Both the position numbers and the translations under genes were made by a program. DNA of 64,000 nucleotides from Blastocatellia bacterium (GTDB taxonomy: Bacteria; Acidobacteriota; Blastocatellia; Pyrinomonadales; Pyrinomonadaceae), in contig PMSM01000009.1 in assembly GCA_003168335.1 (NCBI GenBank), positions 1 through 64,000 on the forward strand, given 5' to 3'. Each line of letters starts with the position of its first letter. Position 1 is the stretch's first letter. The notes beneath the pieces are model-generated. The model saw only the letters and a list, made by a program, of their open reading frames with translations. It made no database searches and was not told where the DNA came from. Shown here in pieces: positions 34,688 to 43,217 of the stretch.

Positions 34688-35566
34688 ATGAAATCAATGA
34701 CCGGATTTGGCCGCGGCGCAGCCAGCGGCGACGAGTTCACAGTGGCGGTCGAGATCAAGACCGTAAATAATCGCTACCTCGACATCCATCTGCGCCTCAG
34801 TCAGGAGCTATCGCCACTCGAAATGATTATTAGAAAGCGCGTCGGAGCGCGCCTTTCCCGCGGCCGGGTCGATCTGAATATTAATTTTGAGCGGACCGGG
34901 ACGACTACCTACGAGGTCAACCGTCCCTTGATTGCCGGCTATGTCAGCGCGATGCGCGACATTCAGCAGCAGTTCAACCTGTCTGGTGAAATCGATGTCA
35001 GTTCCGTGGCTCGCCTTCCCGGCGCGCTGGCGCCCGCGCGCGACGGCCTCGACGAAGTGAACACGACCGGACTGGAACGCGCCCTCGATGAAGCGCTGGA
35101 CAGTCTTGAGCACATGCGCGAAAGCGAAGGCGCTGCTCTGACCGAAGAGATGCGAATACGCGTAGCGAAAATCGAGGCCGAGGTGCCCATCATAGAAGCG
35201 GCGGCCGCGGGCCTGGCCGATGCATATCGACAGCGCCTGCAAAAACGCGTTGGCGAGCTGATCGCTCGAGGTGGTCAGACAGTAGAACTTGACGCCGGGC
35301 GGCTGGCACAGGAAGTTGCGTATCTGGCAGATCGCAGCGACATCAGCGAGGAACTCGCGCGCCTGCGCAGTCACCTCGAGCAATTTCGCGCAGCCCTTGC
35401 TGCCGAAGGCGAGGTGGGAAAGCGTCTCGATTTTCTGTTGCAGGAACTTAACCGCGAAGCGAATACGGTGCTGTCCAAATCGACTGAGATTTCAATCAAA
35501 GACGCGGGACTGGCTATCAAAGCCGAGGTTGAGAAACTGCGCGAACAAGTGCAAAATGTTGAATGA
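34688..35566 (+). CDS. yicC: YicC/YloC-family endoribonuclease
   Basis: A 292-aa protein of the YicC family, implicated in RNA turnover and small-RNA degradation. It starts MKSMTGFGRGAA, the family signature, with IKTVNNRYLDIHLRL nearby. The C-terminal DUF1732 region is GKRLDFLLQELNREANTVLSK. It overlaps gmk by 11 bp, and the yicC-gmk-rpoZ order is common in bacteria. No ribosome-binding site is visible; a tandem repeat precedes the start. Confidence 0.93.
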   Translation: MKSMTGFGRGAASGDEFTVAVEIKTVNNRYLDIHLRLSQELSPLEMIIRKRVGARLSRGRVDLNINFERTGTTTYEVNRPLIAGYVSAMRDIQQQFNLSGEIDVSSVARLPGALAPARDGLDEVNTTGLERALDEALDSLEHMRESEGAALTEEMRIRVAKIEAEVPIIEAAAAGLADAYRQRLQKRVGELIARGGQTVELDAGRLAQEVAYLADRSDISEELARLRSHLEQFRAALAAEGEVGKRLDFLLQELNREANTVLSKSTEISIKDAGLAIKAEVEKLREQVQNVE

Positions 35567-36236
35567 ATTAGCTAACGCAATTGATACTGAAAGCTCGAAC
35601 GTCGCGGGTGGACGTGGGATGCTGATTGTCGTCAGCTCACCATCGGGCGGCGGCAAGGGTACCTTGATCGATCGCGTCCTCAGGACCGTGCCCGGAGTTA
35701 GTTACTCGATTTCTTACACCACTCGCGCGCCGCGAGGAACTGAGCAGGACGGGCACGAATATTTTTTTGTTTTGACCGCAGCGTTCGAAGAAATGATTCG
35801 CCGCGGCGAGTTCCTTGAATGGGCAAGTGTCTACGGCTACCTGTACGGCACCAGCCTGGCGCAGGTCGAACGCGAACTCAAGGCCGGGCACGACATTATT
35901 CTAGAGATTGATGTCCAGGGCGCGGCCAGCATTCGGAAAAAGATCGATGACGCGGTTTCGATTTTCATCCTGCCGCCATCGTTTGAGTTGCTCCGCCAGA
36001 GGCTAGTGGCGCGCGGGACAGACTCGCCGGCAGATTTGGAAAGACGTTTACGCGGCGCTCCGGCTGAGGTTGAGCAGCACCGCAATTTCCAGTATGTAAT
36101 TCTCAACGACGATATCAACCGCGCTTCGCAGCAACTGGCGGCCGTAATTTACGCCGAGCGCGCCCGGCGCGAGCGACAGTCAGCAAGGCTCACAGAAACG
36201 CTCGCGGATTTCGGGCAGTTCTCCGGAAAACTCTAG
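35556..36236 (+). CDS. gmk: Guanylate kinase
   Basis: A 226-aa kinase converting GMP to GDP. The P-loop is SPSGGGKGT, followed by SYTTRAPRGTEQDGHEYFF, the GMP-binding segment WASVYGYLYGT and IDVQGAASIRKK. The start at ATG 35556 adds about 21 residues before MLIVVSSPSGG; the ATG at 35619 is a close alternative. The start overlaps the yicC end by 11 bp, indicating translational coupling. Confidence 0.94.
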   Translation: MLNELANAIDTESSNVAGGRGMLIVVSSPSGGGKGTLIDRVLRTVPGVSYSISYTTRAPRGTEQDGHEYFFVLTAAFEEMIRRGEFLEWASVYGYLYGTSLAQVERELKAGHDIILEIDVQGAASIRKKIDDAVSIFILPPSFELLRQRLVARGTDSPADLERRLRGAPAEVEQHRNFQYVILNDDINRASQQLAAVIYAERARRERQSARLTETLADFGQFSGKL

Positions 36237-36242
36237 TTTGTT

Positions 36243-36377
36243 CGGTCCGCAATCTCCCTCCCCCCGCTGGGGGAGGGTTGGGGTGGCGGCTTGTACGCGT
36301 CAGTCCCTCTCCTCCACTCCCTCTCCCAGTCGGGGAGAGGGGAAACTGCGATGCGACAAACCAAAAGTTTGTCGGAC
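36243..36377. repeat. C/T-rich repeat block with GTCCGACAAAC end
   Basis: CTCCCTCCCCCCGCTGGGG and GGGAGAGGGG-type tracts are followed by GCGACAAACCAAAAGTTTGT and CGGAC (36353-36377). A near copy is at 56256-56405, including GGCTTGTACGCG in the middle. It lies between gmk and rpoZ. Confidence 0.8.
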
Positions 36378-36406
36378 ATGACCATCGGGAGGTCCACATA
36401 TATAAT

Positions 36407-36658
36407 ATGGTGACAGCAGACGAAGAAGTTGACGAAACGACAGAACAGCCGCAATCACCAGAGATCGATTCCAAATATCGTCTGATTATTTTGGCGGCAA
36501 AGCGCAGCAAACAACTTCAGCGCGGGGCCCGCCCGCGCATCGAAATCGATCCGGCCAAGCATAAACCCACGCGAATTGCTTTGGAAGAGGTTGTCCAGGG
36601 CAAGGTCCTTTTTCACACTACGCAAGACGGCGACGAAGAACCTGCTAAAGAATCGTAG
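36407..36658 (+). CDS. rpoZ: RNA polymerase omega subunit
   Basis: An 83-aa omega subunit, which helps assemble RNA polymerase and is part of the ppGpp site in some bacteria. SKYRLIILAAKRSKQLQRGA and KPTRIALEEVVQGKV are the conserved helices. An acidic N-terminal extension (MVTADEEVDETTEQ) is common outside Proteobacteria. The ATG at 36407 has a GGGAGG site upstream. It follows gmk, the usual neighbour. Confidence 0.92.
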   Translation: MVTADEEVDETTEQPQSPEIDSKYRLIILAAKRSKQLQRGARPRIEIDPAKHKPTRIALEEVVQGKVLFHTTQDGDEEPAKES

Positions 36659-36688
36659 TTCGGGCAGCCGCCGCTTTGCGTGGCCTGC

Positions 36689-38395
36689 TCACATCCCTTT
36701 GTAATCCGGCCCACCGCCACCTTCCGGCGTGACCCAATTAATAATCTGGTAAGGATCCATGATGTCGCACGTCTTGCAATGGACGCAGTTTGAGAAATTG
36801 ATTTGCAAGCGACGTTGACCGTCGCCGTTGTCGGCCATTTCATAGACGGCCGCCGGACAGAAGCGTTGACAAGGGTTGCCATACTCTTCCGCGCAGCGCG
36901 TGGCACAAATGTTGGTGTCCAGAACGTGCAGATGCGCCGGCTGATCTTCATTGTGAGCAACTGCGGCATGATAGACATCGGTCACTTTGTTGAAAGTGAG
37001 TTGCCCGTCAAAGCGTAAATCCTTGTACCGCTGTGCCGGATCGTCCCCGCGATACCCATAGGCGGACAGCTTCTGCATCGCTTCATGCCCGGGCTCCTGA
37101 TGATCGCGATCAAAAATTCCCCACGCACGACCACCGGTGATGTACTGCAATCCCGCATTCGCCATTCCCAGCCAGCGCCCATGACGAAAGCCCGCATGAA
37201 AGTTTCGATAGCGGCGCAGCTCCGGCGTAATCCAACTTTCTTTCACCCGGCCTTCAAAACTCTGTAACCTGGAGGCGGAAAAGTCTCCGGCCAGTAAAGC
37301 CTCGAAGATCGTTTCGGCCGCGAGCATGCCGCTCTTGATCGCTGAATGAATTCCCTTCAACCGCGCCGCATTCAGAAAGCCCGCGCTGTCGCCTACAATC
37401 AGCACTCCGTCAGCGTAAAGTCTGGGCATCGCGTGCCACCCGCCGGCCACCACCGCCTTGGCGCCATAGCGAATCAGCTTGCCGCCAGCCAGCAGTTTGG
37501 CGAGGAAGGGATGCGATTTGAAGCGCTGAAATTCTGCATGCGGATCAATTAACGGATCGCGGTAATCCAGGCCCGTGACGTAACCCAGATTCACCACCCG
37601 GTTCTGCATTCCATAAATCCAACCGCCTCCATAGGTCCATTGGTCGGAAGGAAAGCCAAGCGTGTGCGTTACGCGACCCGTCGGGTACCGGTCGTCCGGA
37701 AGTTCCCAAAGCTCTTTCACACCCAGGCTGTAAACCTGCGGCTCGCGTCCTTCATCAAGACCAAGACGTGCGACGATCTTCTTGGTTAAGGATCCACGAA
37801 CACCCTCGCCCAGCACCGATACCTTCGCCAGCAAATCCACGCCGGGCTCAAAGTTGGGTTTGCGCTTCCCTTCCTTGTCGATACCCTTGTCACCGGTACG
37901 CACCCCGACGACGCGATCCGCCTCGTCGTAGAGCATCTCTGCGCCAGGAAATTCCGGAAAGATGTTGACTCCGGCCGCTTCACATTTCTCTCCCAGCCAG
38001 GCCGTCAGCCGATTGAGCGAGACGATGTAATAACCATGATTCATCAGGGGCGGCGGCGTGATGGGCGAGCGAATCGCGTGTTTGCCGGTAAGGTAAAGAA
38101 AATGATCCTCTTTGACTGGTGACTCGAGCGGTGCGCCTGCCTCGACAAAGTCGGGAATCAACTCAGCCAACCCGCGGGGATCCATTACGGCACCGGAAAG
38201 AATGTGGCCGCCAATAGACGAACCCTTTTCAATAACAGCGATTTGAATTTCGCCGAGCGGCTTTCCTTCCCGAGTCCCGTTGGCGACAGCCTCATTGTGT
38301 GTGTTCACCAAACGCGTCAGATGCAGCGCGCCACTCAGGTTCGCCGGTCCCGCGCCGACAAAGACAACATCCATTTCCAAACTTTCGCGTTCCAT
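36689..38395 (-). CDS. Electron transfer flavoprotein-ubiquinone oxidoreductase
   Basis: A 568-aa flavin and 4Fe-4S enzyme passing electrons from ETF to quinone. The N-terminal FAD motif is DVVFVGAGPANLSGALHL, then IGGHILSGAVMDPRG. KGIHSAIKSGMLAAETIFEAL is typical of ETF-QO. The C-terminal ferredoxin-like cluster has CATRCAEEYGNPCQRFCP and NCVHCKTCDIMDPYQIINW with the cysteine ligands. It converges on rpoZ (30-bp gap). No etfAB lies in this window. Confidence 0.93.
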   Translation of the reverse strand: MERESLEMDVVFVGAGPANLSGALHLTRLVNTHNEAVANGTREGKPLGEIQIAVIEKGSSIGGHILSGAVMDPRGLAELIPDFVEAGAPLESPVKEDHFLYLTGKHAIRSPITPPPLMNHGYYIVSLNRLTAWLGEKCEAAGVNIFPEFPGAEMLYDEADRVVGVRTGDKGIDKEGKRKPNFEPGVDLLAKVSVLGEGVRGSLTKKIVARLGLDEGREPQVYSLGVKELWELPDDRYPTGRVTHTLGFPSDQWTYGGGWIYGMQNRVVNLGYVTGLDYRDPLIDPHAEFQRFKSHPFLAKLLAGGKLIRYGAKAVVAGGWHAMPRLYADGVLIVGDSAGFLNAARLKGIHSAIKSGMLAAETIFEALLAGDFSASRLQSFEGRVKESWITPELRRYRNFHAGFRHGRWLGMANAGLQYITGGRAWGIFDRDHQEPGHEAMQKLSAYGYRGDDPAQRYKDLRFDGQLTFNKVTDVYHAAVAHNEDQPAHLHVLDTNICATRCAEEYGNPCQRFCPAAVYEMADNGDGQRRLQINFSNCVHCKTCDIMDPYQIINWVTPEGGGGPDYKGM

Positions 38396-38629
38396 AAGCT
38401 CCTCAATCGTTCAGCTATAGAAAATGAATGACCGTTCAGTTTGGAGTATAGCAGAGGAAGAAGAGGCACGAAATCGGGGATAGGAAAAGAGATGTCTGTC
38501 GGAATGCTCTAGTCGTTAGTCATCGCTTTTCGATTTCTCAACGTATTATCCAACCGGGGCCCGATAGTATATAGCTCTGCTGCTTCGCGTATGGTACTTT
38601 TTTGTATCCGATCCTCGGTTAAAGGACAG

Positions 38630-39931
38630 ATGGTAGTGAATATTCCGAATCAGAGATTGATAGCTATAGTCCTCCTGGCTTGTCTATGCTGTAGTAGCGT
38701 CAGCGCACAGCAACTCATCTCGTCTGAGCAATTCACCTCGGACTTTGATTCCATGTGGTCGGGTTTGCGGGATAACTATGTCTACTTCGATAAGAAAGAG
38801 ACCGATTGGAATAGAGTCCGAGAATTGTATCGCCCCATGTTGGCTGGTGTTAAGACTAGGAGCGATTTCGTTACTTTGCTCGAAAGAGTTTTGGACGAAC
38901 TTTACGATAATCATACGAGCCTCAATACCAACCTTAAAACCTCTCCCCGATTGGTCCCTACCGGCCTCGACATCTGGGCAGAATGGAGCCGAGGGCGAGC
39001 CGTCATCGCGCAATTACGCGGCGGGTTCAGCGCCGAGCAAGCCGGACTCAAGGTCGGGATGGAGATCATGGCAATCAACGGATTGCCGGTTGCAGAAGCT
39101 GTCTCCCGTCGTCTCCCTAAATCTTTACGGTCTATCCACGATGAGGCGCGAAATTGGGCATTGAGAGCTGTGTTGGCCGGAACGCATGACCGGCAGAGAA
39201 TCATTTCTGCTAAGAATCAGAAGGGACTAGTGTCTATTTATAAATTGGACTTACCCACACACACTACTGTGGACAATTACCGGTACGTGCCAAAAGTAGA
39301 ATGGAAGATGTTGCCGAGTCAGATTGCCTACATCAAAATCAATGATCTGATCTCGACGGAAATGGTCTTGCAGTTTGATTCTGCACTGGAGGAGGTTAAG
39401 GGCAGTCGCGGTTTGATTCTGGATTTACGCGACATACCGAGAGGTGGCAATACAGATGTCGCAGAGCCAATTATGGGTCGTCTGATTGACCACGGGACGG
39501 GCTATCAGGAGGTTCTTCCGCTCCATGAACCCAAATACATCAAAGAGGTATCTCCGAGAGGAAGTTGGACGTATAAAGCACCGATGGTAGTGCTCGTCAA
39601 TCGCTGGACAGGCAGTATGGGCGAGGGCATGGCAGTTGGGTTGGATGGAATGAAGAGGGCCACGATTGTCGGAACGCGAATGGCCGGGCTAAACGGCGGC
39701 ATTTTCAATCTGGAGCTTCCGCATACGAAGATCGGAGTCACATATGCCGGAGAAAGGTTGAATCACATCAACGGGACGCCGAGAGAGAATTTTGTCCCGC
39801 CCCTTTTGGTTAATTTAGTGGGCAGTAGATTGCGTCGCTTAGACGACCCAATCTTCGAGGTCGGCTACAAACACCTGAGAGGGCTAATCAACGGGCAACC
39901 GAACCACGGATTCAAGCCGCCGCCTCGTTAG
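38630..39931 (+). CDS. Secreted S41-family peptidase with PDZ-like region
   Basis: A 433-aa C-terminal processing-type peptidase. A signal peptide (MVVNIPNQRLIAIVLLACLC) is followed by a cap region, a PDZ-like segment (RGGFSAEQAGLKVGMEIMAI) and the S41 core. IKINDLISTEMVLQFD leads on to the serine region NRWTGSMGEGMAVGLDGM with the probable catalytic Ser. ATG 38630 follows AAAGGACAG. Codon use is more A+T-rich than in its neighbours, which hints at recent acquisition. The target is unknown. Confidence 0.82.
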   Translation: MVVNIPNQRLIAIVLLACLCCSSVSAQQLISSEQFTSDFDSMWSGLRDNYVYFDKKETDWNRVRELYRPMLAGVKTRSDFVTLLERVLDELYDNHTSLNTNLKTSPRLVPTGLDIWAEWSRGRAVIAQLRGGFSAEQAGLKVGMEIMAINGLPVAEAVSRRLPKSLRSIHDEARNWALRAVLAGTHDRQRIISAKNQKGLVSIYKLDLPTHTTVDNYRYVPKVEWKMLPSQIAYIKINDLISTEMVLQFDSALEEVKGSRGLILDLRDIPRGGNTDVAEPIMGRLIDHGTGYQEVLPLHEPKYIKEVSPRGSWTYKAPMVVLVNRWTGSMGEGMAVGLDGMKRATIVGTRMAGLNGGIFNLELPHTKIGVTYAGERLNHINGTPRENFVPPLLVNLVGSRLRRLDDPIFEVGYKHLRGLINGQPNHGFKPPPR

Positions 39932-40074
39932 CGTCTCTTTCCACCCTCCATGGTGCGTCGAATATTGAACGTTGTTCCCCCGGCGCGCGTCGGCGCGTGA
40001 ATCACGATCGGGAAGCGCGTCTACGGCCTTTCATCGTCTCGTTCTCTGGTGTAGACTTGTCGCCTTTCGTGCTT

Positions 40075-40875
40075 ATGGGGTTGGCCCTTTCCAGAAAAAC
40101 CATCGTTACTCTTGTGGGCTTGACAGCGTTATCTGCCTCGCTGGCATTGGCCTTCACTAACGCGCGGTCCGTAATTAGAGGACGGAATTCGCCGCCGGCA
40201 AGCTCGCGCCTCAGCGAGCTGCCGCCGATCATTCTCTGGGCGTGGGAGCGGCCGACTGATCTCAGATTCATCAATCCCAAAGTAACTGGCGTAGCTTTTC
40301 TTGCCCGCACCATTCGACTTGACTCAGGTGACGTCGTGATTCGACCGCGACTGCAAACCTTAAATCTACCGGGTGCGGTTCGGGTGATCGCCGTGGCGAG
40401 AGTAGAAACAAACAAGCCGGAACTCTCTGTGCAGCAGCGCGAGAAACTGGCCGAGGCCTTAGCGGACATGGCCCGGCTCCCAAATGTTTCACACATTCAA
40501 ATAGACTTTGACGCTACCCAGTCAGAGCGCAAGTTCTACCGCAACGTGATTGTTGAGGTTCGCCGGCGCTTGCCTGACACGGTCGGATTGTCGATCACCG
40601 CGCTCGCTTCGTGGTGCACGTATGACGACTGGATTTCCGATCTTCCGATCGATGAAGCTGTCCCGATGTTATTTCGAATGGCCGCCGATGGAAAGCAAAT
40701 CGCCAACCGGCTGGATGCGGGTGAGGATTTCATCGCTCCCCTGTGTCGTCACAGTTACGGCATCTCTACGGATGAACCGCGCGCAAATCTTTCTGCGGCG
40801 CGGCGAATCTACGTTTTCAACCCTAACCCGTGGACCGAAAGTTCGGTCCGCGCCATTCTGGAGTCAGGACAATGA
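40075..40875 (+). CDS. DUF3142-type exported protein
   Basis: About 266 aa from ATG 40075 (a GTG at 39997 is possible). A hydrophobic segment, TIVTLVGLTALSASLALAF, is an uncleaved anchor or signal. PIILWAWERPTDLRFI and IQIDFDATQSERKFY match DUF3142 proteins, which have a TIM-barrel-like glycosyl hydrolase fold in predictions. Its end overlaps the start of the next gene (ATGA at 40872-40875), so the two are translationally coupled and probably work together. Confidence 0.75.
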   Translation: MGLALSRKTIVTLVGLTALSASLALAFTNARSVIRGRNSPPASSRLSELPPIILWAWERPTDLRFINPKVTGVAFLARTIRLDSGDVVIRPRLQTLNLPGAVRVIAVARVETNKPELSVQQREKLAEALADMARLPNVSHIQIDFDATQSERKFYRNVIVEVRRRLPDTVGLSITALASWCTYDDWISDLPIDEAVPMLFRMAADGKQIANRLDAGEDFIAPLCRHSYGISTDEPRANLSAARRIYVFNPNPWTESSVRAILESGQ

Positions 40876-43175
40876 TCTCAAAGAACTCGTGCAAGGCACT
40901 CGTTGCGCTCGCATTGATCGTGGCGGTCTCGTTCATTCTGCCGCAACGCACCCAGGCCTGCGGGCCCTTTTTCACCGACGCAATCTTCGTTTACTCAAAG
41001 CATCCTGATCTCTCGCTGGAGGGCTTTGCGGCCGGCAAACTCGGCGTTTTAAGCCCGACCTGGGCTCGATCTTACCTCGTCGCTGCTTATCGAAATCTGG
41101 CCGGGAACCGCCTCAGTGACACTGAAGCGAGAGGCATCAAGAGTGTCTGGGACGATCGCTTGGGTCTCACCAGTGTGGAATCCAACGATGATCAGTGGAT
41201 CAAAAAATGGAATGAGGCGCGCGGCAAAGTCCCCGGCGTCGCCACGCCGCCTGAGATCAAAGCTTATCGCAACCAGGAGAAGCCGCACGAGTATGAAAGC
41301 TATTTGAACTGTCAACAGGACGCTTTTGAAAATGCCGAATCCACGTTGAGTGAGCGGATTAAGCGGCTCGGCGCCGACAGCGCAGCCGTGCGCGAGTGGG
41401 TCGCGGCGCAAGACACGGTTTTCTCGAACTGCGGAGAGGGCCGGCACATTCCGGAAGCCGCGCGCCCGGATCAAGACGCGCTGATTCGTGCGGATCGCGC
41501 TTATCAAATCGCCGCGGCGAACTTTTACTCGACCAATTTTGACGAAGCGAAACAGCAGTTTGACTTAATCGCTCAAGACAAGTCTTCGACGTGGCGCGAC
41601 AAGGCCGGCTATCTCGCCGCCCGTTCGATGTTGCGTAAAGGAAGCTTTGCCGATAAAGAAGAAGAGCGCCGCCCGGCCCTGGCCGAAGCCGAAACTCGGC
41701 TTAACGCGATCCTTAAGGATAATTCAGTTGTTGCATCACATCACGCAGCGACGAGGTTATTGAACCTCGTGGGTCTACGCCTGCACCCGGAAGAAAAACT
41801 TCATCAGATCGCGAACACACTCGTAAAGAAAGACGCGAGCAAAGATTTCAAGCAGGACGTTTGGGACTACACCACACTCTTAGACAAGTTTCTCGGCGAT
41901 GGCTCAGAGGACACTGACAAGAAGACTATTCCAGCGAAGGCGCCTGCCGGATCAACAGTTTGGGTTGATCCGCTAAGCGCTTGGATATTCGCGTTCCAAA
42001 GCGATTCACCAAGCGCCCTGAATGAATCGATCGAAGTGTGGGAACGCGATCATTCAGTGCCGTGGCTCGTGGCATCTATGACAAAGGTGGCCGGGTCGCA
42101 TCCAAAAGCTGAATCGTTGTTGAAAGCGGCCGCGAATGTTGACCATGACTCGCCCGCTTTTCCCTCAATAGCGTTCCATAGTGTTCGAATTCTCATCGAG
42201 AGCGGCCGTTCTGCTGAGGCGCGCGCGATGCTGGATAAGATTCTGGCGACCGATCGTCAGAGGTTGTCACCATCGGCGGTCAACCTCCTGCTCGCCCAAC
42301 GAACCGCGCTGGCGCAAAACCTGGAGGAGTTCCTTCAAAGCGCCCCGCGCAGACCGGCGGGCTTCAGCGATGACAGCGATGATCGTGAGATCCCTGACGA
42401 AGAGAGTTCGATTAAGGATATTACCAAGGGCGCGGAACTGTTCTTCGATCTTGACGGCGCCAACGCCTTCAATAAAGCCATGCCGGTCGCGTTAATCCGG
42501 GACGCGGCCCGCAGTAAGACCCTCGCAGCGAATTTGCGCCGCGACGTCGCTCAGGCCACCTTCGTGCGCGCGGCATTACTCGATGACCGGGAAACTGCGT
42601 CCCAAGCCGCCGTTCTTCTCCAGGAAATGTATCCGCAGTTGAAAGAGTTTCTTGCGTCCTATCAGAAGGCCACCACGCCTGACGCCCGGCGCTTCGCTGC
42701 AGCCTTTCTTTCCTTGAAGTTTCCGGGCCTCAGACCTTATGTGTCAGCCGGTCTCGGACGCAGGACTGCAGTCGAAGAGGTCGACAGCTATCGCGACAAT
42801 TGGTGGTGCACGGAGCCTCCCACACCCCAGAATATCCCGATGGGTGACGACGAAGAAGGCAAAGCCAAAGCGAAGCCAATTACGCCACCGGAATTCCTGA
42901 AGTCGTCCCAGGCTTTGGCGGCAAGCCAATTTGCCGCGCTGCAAGCTGTCGGCACAGCGCCAAACTATCTCTGCCGCACAGCTATAGCATGGGCAGAGAA
43001 GAATCCGGCTGATCCGCGCTCGCCGGAGGCGTTGCACCTGGCGGTGAGGTCAACGCGCTTTGGCTGCACCGACAAGGAGACCGGTCGCTGGTCCAAAGCT
43101 GCTTATGATCTGCTGCATAGTCGTTACCCAAACACTACGTGGGCCAAGAACACAAAGTACTGGTTTAAAGGATAA
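40872..43175 (+). CDS. Large exported helical-repeat protein of unknown function
   Basis: A 767-aa protein from ATG 40872, coupled to the DUF3142 gene. A signal peptide (VALALIVAVSFILP) ends before QACGPFFTDAIFVYS. The rest is mostly alpha-helical with tetratricopeptide-like stretches (RADRAYQIAAANFYSTNFDE, then SSTWRDKAGYLAARSML). A CGPFFT start after the cleavage site is seen in a family found next to DUF3142 genes. No catalytic motif is recognised. A late Cys-bearing end, RFGCTDKETGRWSKAAYDLL, lies near the C-terminus. Confidence 0.72.
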   Translation: MISKNSCKALVALALIVAVSFILPQRTQACGPFFTDAIFVYSKHPDLSLEGFAAGKLGVLSPTWARSYLVAAYRNLAGNRLSDTEARGIKSVWDDRLGLTSVESNDDQWIKKWNEARGKVPGVATPPEIKAYRNQEKPHEYESYLNCQQDAFENAESTLSERIKRLGADSAAVREWVAAQDTVFSNCGEGRHIPEAARPDQDALIRADRAYQIAAANFYSTNFDEAKQQFDLIAQDKSSTWRDKAGYLAARSMLRKGSFADKEEERRPALAEAETRLNAILKDNSVVASHHAATRLLNLVGLRLHPEEKLHQIANTLVKKDASKDFKQDVWDYTTLLDKFLGDGSEDTDKKTIPAKAPAGSTVWVDPLSAWIFAFQSDSPSALNESIEVWERDHSVPWLVASMTKVAGSHPKAESLLKAAANVDHDSPAFPSIAFHSVRILIESGRSAEARAMLDKILATDRQRLSPSAVNLLLAQRTALAQNLEEFLQSAPRRPAGFSDDSDDREIPDEESSIKDITKGAELFFDLDGANAFNKAMPVALIRDAARSKTLAANLRRDVAQATFVRAALLDDRETASQAAVLLQEMYPQLKEFLASYQKATTPDARRFAAAFLSLKFPGLRPYVSAGLGRRTAVEEVDSYRDNWWCTEPPTPQNIPMGDDEEGKAKAKPITPPEFLKSSQALAASQFAALQAVGTAPNYLCRTAIAWAEKNPADPRSPEALHLAVRSTRFGCTDKETGRWSKAAYDLLHSRYPNTTWAKNTKYWFKG

Positions 43176-43217
43176 GGGATTGGCAGGGCGCAATAACTGC
43201 GCCTTGGCGGGAACAGA

